Shown one piece after another: positions 58,735-64,000 of a stretch of DNA of 64,000 bases; positions within the stretch are counted from its first letter, which is position 1, and each line of letters opens with the position of its first letter. A program made the position numbers and the translations under genes. Origin of the DNA: Manis javanica. Lineage: Eukaryota > Chordata > Mammalia > Pholidota > Manidae. The stretch covers positions 45,258,001-45,322,000 of the forward strand of contig NC_133167.1 in NCBI RefSeq assembly GCF_040802235.1, given 5' to 3'. The notes beneath the pieces are model-generated. The model was not told the DNA's origin. It was given only the letters and a program-made list of their open reading frames with translations, and searched no databases.

Positions 58735-60290
58735 CTAGAAATTATAAAAATGTCAAGAAAAAATACTAATTTTTGTGAATAATTTATCTTAATTAAGTGT
58801 ATAAATAACTTGTTAAGTTGAAGTTACTGAAGGAAAAAACATGAAAAATTAAAGATATAAGGTAAAAATATAACTTTATCCACAACTATACCATATGAAA
58901 TTGTCTTCTAAATATACTGTAACATTTAGAATGAGTACTATGAAACTTACATCACGCATTGTTGCTGTTGGATTTCAAGTTCTATATTTCTCATAGTAAA
59001 TTAATAGAGCATTAGCTATCAACTATTTCATGATTAAAGAGAATAAAAGATATTGAGTTATTTGGTCCTTTGGTTAGAAGTACAAAATATTCTGGCAAAA
59101 ATTTGGTTTAAATATTTTTACTAAGCTTATGCACACTGTCATTTAGAAAAGATCTACAAATATTTCATATTTTTCAGGTGTGTGGGCTTTCATTAGGGAA
59201 AAAAAGTATAGTGTGTTGCTTTATTAAGAATGGTTTCAATTTTTAAAAACAAATTGGAGAAGCTTTGCAGGGTATGAGACATTTCATAGCTATTCTTGGA
59301 AGTTCCTGAATTTTTATGCTGGTATTATCTGTATTAGGTACGATACCCTCCACTAGTGTGTCTCTTATTTCTTCTTCCAGGCATTGGAATGACTCCAACA
59401 GTGCTAAGGCAGAAAGGAAATACATGTTCAGGGATTGGAGAGGCTTTTGAAAAAGCCTACTACCTATTCTTTGATACTGCTCCAAACCAGGCTAAACACA
59501 GGTGTCACAAAACTAGCACTACAAGCCTTGTCTATATGCATACTCTGTAAAAAAGGGAATTGAATTTATTTTCAAAATCATTATGATCATAAGACATACT
59601 GGGCTTAAATTTTTTGGGGGGAGGCTTAAATTTTTTATGGAAAAACTCCAAGTTCCAAGTTCCCCATTTTTCTCCCTGCAACTACATTACTTTAGTGGCA
59701 AAAATTAACTGTAGTATCCTCTTATAGCTTAAAGCAGCTTGCTCTTCTATCTCTGGGAAATAATACTCATCAGTGTTTTACTATAAAAAGAGCATGGTTA
59801 ATGGTAATGATTTCTGGAGCATTTGTAGATCTGCAGAAAAGCAATCTCCTATGAAAAATGTTTTTTATTAAATGAAACACTCTCTTTTAATATAGTATAC
59901 TATATACTTTTAATATAGTATGAAAAGTGATTTCCTGTAACTTCTCAAAGTACTAATTTGCAAATTATATTATTATTGCCTTTTTCTCAAGGTGAATGTT
60001 ACTATTATTTCCATAATAACAATTTGTGGTTAAGTTTAATATAGGGTAAGAACAAAACCAATTTTTTAAAAGTTTAATACTTTTTTATAAGAGAAAAGAA
60101 AAATACATTGAATTGCTATCATGTTTATATGTTTTGGTATTAGTATGTACTCCTTAAGAAATTTTAAATCATCTTAATAGAATATAAGAATTCTATGTTT
60201 AACAAAAGAAAGTAGGTAAAAATACTGCATATAAAGAACAGAAAGCAGTAACAAGTTATGCTAAAAAGTATAATTTAAAAAATTATACAA
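58735..60290 (-). other. TFPI: TFPI intron, no exon seen
   Basis: AT-rich intron. The part at about 59270-59540 looks like a decayed old repeat or pseudo-sequence but could not be assigned. Confidence 0.5.
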
Positions 60291-62120
60291 TGGACCCAAC
60301 CAAGGAGGTGAAAGACTTGTACTCTGAAAACTATAAGACACTCACGAGAGAAATTAAAGAAGACATAAATCAATAGGAATCTATCCCATGTTCATGGATA
60401 GGAAGAATCAATATTGCCAAAATGACCATCATACCTAAAGCAGTTTATAGATTCAATGCAATTCCTATCAAAACACCAACAGCATTCTTCAATGAACTAG
60501 AACAAATAGTTCTAAAATTCAATTGGATTCACAAAGACCCTGAATAGCCAAAGAAATCCTGAGAAAGAATGAAGTGGTGGAAGGGGTGGTGTGGGGATTA
60601 CACTCCCTGACTTTAAGCTCTATTATAAAGCCACAGTAGTCAAAACAATTTGGTGCTGGCACAAGAACAGACATATAGATCAATTGAACAGAACAGAGAG
60701 CCCAGATATAAACCCACACATAAATGGTAAATTAATATGTGATAAAGGAGACATGAATACAATAGGGAAAAGACAGCCTCTTCAATAACTGGTGTTTGGG
60801 AAACTGGACAGCTACATGCAAAGGAATGAAACTGGAATACTGTCTAAATCCATACACAAAGTAATCTCAAAATGATCAAAGACCTGAATGTAAGCCATGA
60901 AACCACAAAACTCTCAGAAGAAAACATAGGCAAAAATCTCTTGAAAATAGGCATGACAATTTTTTTCTTGAAAAATAAGTGGGACTACATCAAACTACAC
61001 AGCTTCTGTACAGCAAAGGATACCATCAACAGAACAAAAAGATAGACCAAACAATATTTGTAAATGATGCTTCCAATAAGAGGTTAACATACAAAATATA
61101 TAAAGAACTCACCTGACTCAACACCAAAGAAACAAAACAAAACAAATAACCTGTTTAAAAAATGGGCAGAGAACCTGAACAGACATTTTTCCAAGGAAGA
61201 TATACAGATGGCAAACAGGCACATGACAAGATGTTCCACATTGCTAATCATCAGGGAAATGCAAATCAAAACTACAATGACATTACCTCACACCAGTTAG
61301 AATGGTCACTATCCAAAAGATGAGGAATAACAAGTGTTGGAAAGGATGTGGAGAAAAGGAACCCTCCTTCACTGTTGGTGGGAAGGTAAATCGGTGCAGC
61401 TGCTTGGAAAGCAATATGGAAGTTCCTCAAAAAACTTAAAATAGAAATACCACTGGACCCGGTAATTCCACGTTTAGAAATTTACCTGAAGAAAACAAAA
61501 TCTCTGATTTTAAAAGATATATTCATCCCTATATTTATTGCTGCATTATTTACAATAACAAAGATACAGAAGCAATTTAAGTGTCCATCAATAGATGAAT
61601 GGATAAAGAAGAGGCAGTACATATACACAATGGGATATTATTGAACCACAAAAAAGAAAGAAAGCCTCCCATTTTCAACAACATGGATGGACCTGGAGGG
61701 TATTATGTTAAGAGAAATAAGCCAGGTGGAGAAAGACAAATACCATATTATTTCACTTATTTGTGGAATATAGTAACGAAACAAAGTGAACAAAAAAATA
61801 GTGCACTCATAGACACTAAGCAGTAGACTCATGGTTACCATGGGGGAGGGATTGGGGTGGGTGAGTGGGGAAGGTGAGGATGATGAAGGGGCATAAAAAT
61901 CTCAATCATAATATAAGTTGGTTTTGGGGATGGAACTTCAGTATGGACAATATTGCCAGCGGTTATGTAACATCTTCCTATGTTCTCAGTAGTAACTGTA
62001 CTAGTGGGGTGAGATTATTTAATAATGTATAACTTGTTCAACCACTCTGTTGTATACTTGAAACCAATGTAAGATTGTATATCAATTGTATATCAACTGT
62101 ACTTTAGTAAATATATATAT
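60291..62120 (+). mobile_element. Old 5'-truncated L1 (ORF2 3' half and 3'UTR)
   Basis: It opens within ORF2 ('acttgtactctgaaaactat') and carries decayed blocks such as '[20 protein letters not shown]' (60591 onward), a broken cysteine-motif region near 61340 and a 3'UTR ending at a (TA)n tract rather than poly(A). It has many frameshifts. It is antisense to TFPI and belongs to an older subfamily than the nested L1s. Confidence 0.85.
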
Positions 62121-63783
62121 ATATGCAACCAGAATTGCTGTTATTTATATGAGGCCCTATTCTAGGATATAAATGTATTTTAGGACAAGGTGGAAGTTGC
62201 ACATTTGTAAAATAATTCTGCTTGGGCATGCAGTTAAAATACATTTACAAATCAAGAAATTATTGCTTCCTAGTCCTCAGATAAAGTAGCATTCATATCA
62301 AATCTGCATACACAATCCTTGCTCTAAATTGATGCTTAGGTCAAGCACAAAATACAGACTTAAACTATGCACTAACTTCCAAAAGTCACCTGATTTTGTT
62401 TGAATCTGAATACTTGGCAATTATCTCAAAATAAACTTTGTTTAGAAGAGGTTGTTACATTGTCTTCAGAATTGTTCTGGTGCTGATGCCAGGAAGCATA
62501 TCACAAAGTTAACTTCAAATGGCTATACTTAAAGGTCTTATGGATTGGTGTTAGCATCTGAACATTTTTCAACATATGTGAATGGTATTGATAGCTTTGT
62601 CCTCTAAATATCATGTATATTAAGAATGACTGAATTCTGAATCATTAAATACACATTAGCATAATTTTATAGCAAATTTTACCTGCATATAATTTTTTCC
62701 TAATTCTACATTTTTGACAAAAATTAACTGATATTTAAAAGCTGGTATTTTCTTTCATGAAGCTGTCATCTTTTACTTGATGGAACAAAATACCTGTTTA
62801 TAAATATGCTAATTCTTTGATATTATAGATAATAAATGTTTCATTTAATTGAAGTATTGAGGATTTTTGTAGGATTAATTCCTGATTATTAGGAAGCTAT
62901 TTTAAAATGTGTGAATAATACATTTACTTATGTTGTTTTACATATTTTGCTGATGAATTTGTTTCATAAATTTTGATTGAAAATCCAGACAATAAATTAA
63001 GTCAAGTTATCAGTGAGTCACAGAAGTTTTCAGCTCCTTCCATGCAATTAAATCATTCAGTAAAATTAAAATACACTTGTAGCTTTGTAGCTCTTTCATG
63101 TACTGAGTTAAATAATTTAATCTCTTTGTTCAATATTTTCTCATTCAAATGTAAATGCCATAAATGGTAATTGGCCCAGTCAATTTCTAGACCTTTATTT
63201 AAAAAAGCATGACTTATTTGATCAGTTGAAAATACTTTTTCTTGTGATGATACAATATTTTCACTAGAAACTAATTATTTTTAGTTAAAGCTAAATTTAA
63301 ATCACAAAATAAATATATGCACACACATGATAATAATATTGACAAAAGCATTATATATTGTTAAATATCTCTACCTTTTCATACAGAGTGTTGACAACTC
63401 AAAGTCATCTATCCATTTAGGGAAGTATTGGATTAAACTTGCTAAAGACAAACAATGCTGACATTATCAAGGGATTAGAGCTCTGAGAACTAAGACTAGT
63501 AACATCTAATTCACTATTTGGGAGATGCTAAAATAGTATGTACATGGCCCTGAATTGTGACTGATCTAACACTAAATATCATGCTGCATTAGAACAAGAG
63601 TAGTGTCTGAAGACTTCCCTACTAAATATCATCTATTTCTAATTTTTCATTATATTCACTGGGAATAAAAACACTATTTCAAAGATTACATGGATTTATG
63701 AAGAACCCTATATCTGAAAACCTAAGAGTTGCATTAAGTGTCTTACAAAAATTCTAGTAATTAGCACAAAAATTAATATTCAC
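62121..63783 (-). other. TFPI: TFPI intron between the K1-K2 linker exon and the old L1
   Basis: AT-rich, no exon or clear repeat recognised. Confidence 0.55.
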
Positions 63784-63831
63784 CTTTTTGTAATGTTGTC
63801 TTTGTCCTTCTAGTCTTCTTTAGATAAGATG
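63784..63831 (-). CDS. TFPI: TFPI K1-K2 linker exon
   Basis: A 48-bp exon, phase 1 on both sides, with acceptor 'ttatttttctag' and donor 'gtgaat'. It reads (A)SYLKKTRRTKTTLQK and joins the K2 exon as 'TTLQK-E-KPDFCF', close to human 'TTLQQEKPDFCF' (from memory). It appears three residues longer than the human exon; an alternative acceptor at 'atctaaag' would shorten it. The first residue depends on the preceding exon, which lies beyond the window together with Kunitz-1. Confidence 0.8.
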
Positions 63832-64000
63832 CTAGAAAAATAATATATGTATATCAGTTACCACAGTTTATAATATAATGTTATGAACTTCAATTTAACA
63901 AAAAATCTAACATTCAGTCATTACCATTAAGATTTTTCTTAAGCAGGATGTCAATAAATAGATTTTTTTATTGTCTCTAAATCATTTAAACCGTTGTAAC

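Noticed and set aside
1..64000. tRNA, rRNA, CRISPR arrays or bacterial-type operons
   Set aside because: None seen; the content is that of a mammalian intron-rich locus.

Overview
The window comes from a placental mammal. It covers the 3' half of the tissue factor pathway inhibitor gene (TFPI) on the minus strand, heavily expanded by LINE-1 (L1) retrotransposons. Five TFPI coding exons can be read with matching splice phases: a short K1-K2 linker exon (63784-63831), the Kunitz-2 exon (58558-58734), the K2-K3 linker exon (57831-57926), the Kunitz-3 exon (8613-8792) and the C-terminal exon of the alpha isoform (7766-7917). Between the K2-K3 linker exon and the K3 exon lies a decayed copy of the exon that encodes the GPI-anchor tail of TFPI-beta (52012-52157). 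It carries an early stop and a 44-bp segment that is an exact inverted copy of sequence about 460 bp away.

The intron separating the K2-K3 linker exon from the K3 exon is about 49 kb, of which about 36 kb is L1. Left to right it holds: a plus-strand L1 with a large internal deletion (9493-15353); an older near-full-length L1 in minus orientation (16046-22690); and a 23.4-kb nest of three plus-strand L1s, each inserted in the next. The outer L1 (23659-25663 + 43038-47071) is interrupted by a middle L1 (25664-31480 + 40235-43037), which is itself interrupted by an inner, full-length L1 (31481-40218) with intact ORF1 and ORF2. Each of the three insertions shows its own target-site duplication. 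All of these except the 16046-22690 element lie antisense to TFPI.

The most unusual feature is that three of the L1s (9493, middle, inner) carry the same roughly 1.8-kb extra 3' segment after their own A-rich end. That segment is a class-I-like endogenous retrovirus fragment: an env transmembrane-subunit remnant, a polypurine tract, and an LTR that stops in a poly(A) tail 18 nt after an AATAAA. The simplest reading is a 3'-transducing L1 lineage whose transcripts read through the L1 end and are polyadenylated at a retroviral LTR, and whose copies have spread and nested into each other. The 5'UTRs of these L1s also contain tandem GC-rich monomers of about 209 bp.

Outside the intron nest the DNA is AT-rich and ordinary: old L1 pieces at 1487-4410, 50924-51399 and 60291-62120, MIR and L2 remnants, a candidate solo LTR at 53097-53448, a (TA)22 microsatellite, a long imperfect inverted repeat at 48150-48385 and a three-copy degenerate tandem repeat at 55142-55360. 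No lineage-specific young SINE (Alu, carnivore tRNA-Lys SINE, Bov-tA, ERE) was recognised. With the young L1s this suggests a SINE-poor placental lineage; pangolin is one possibility, but this is a weak inference.
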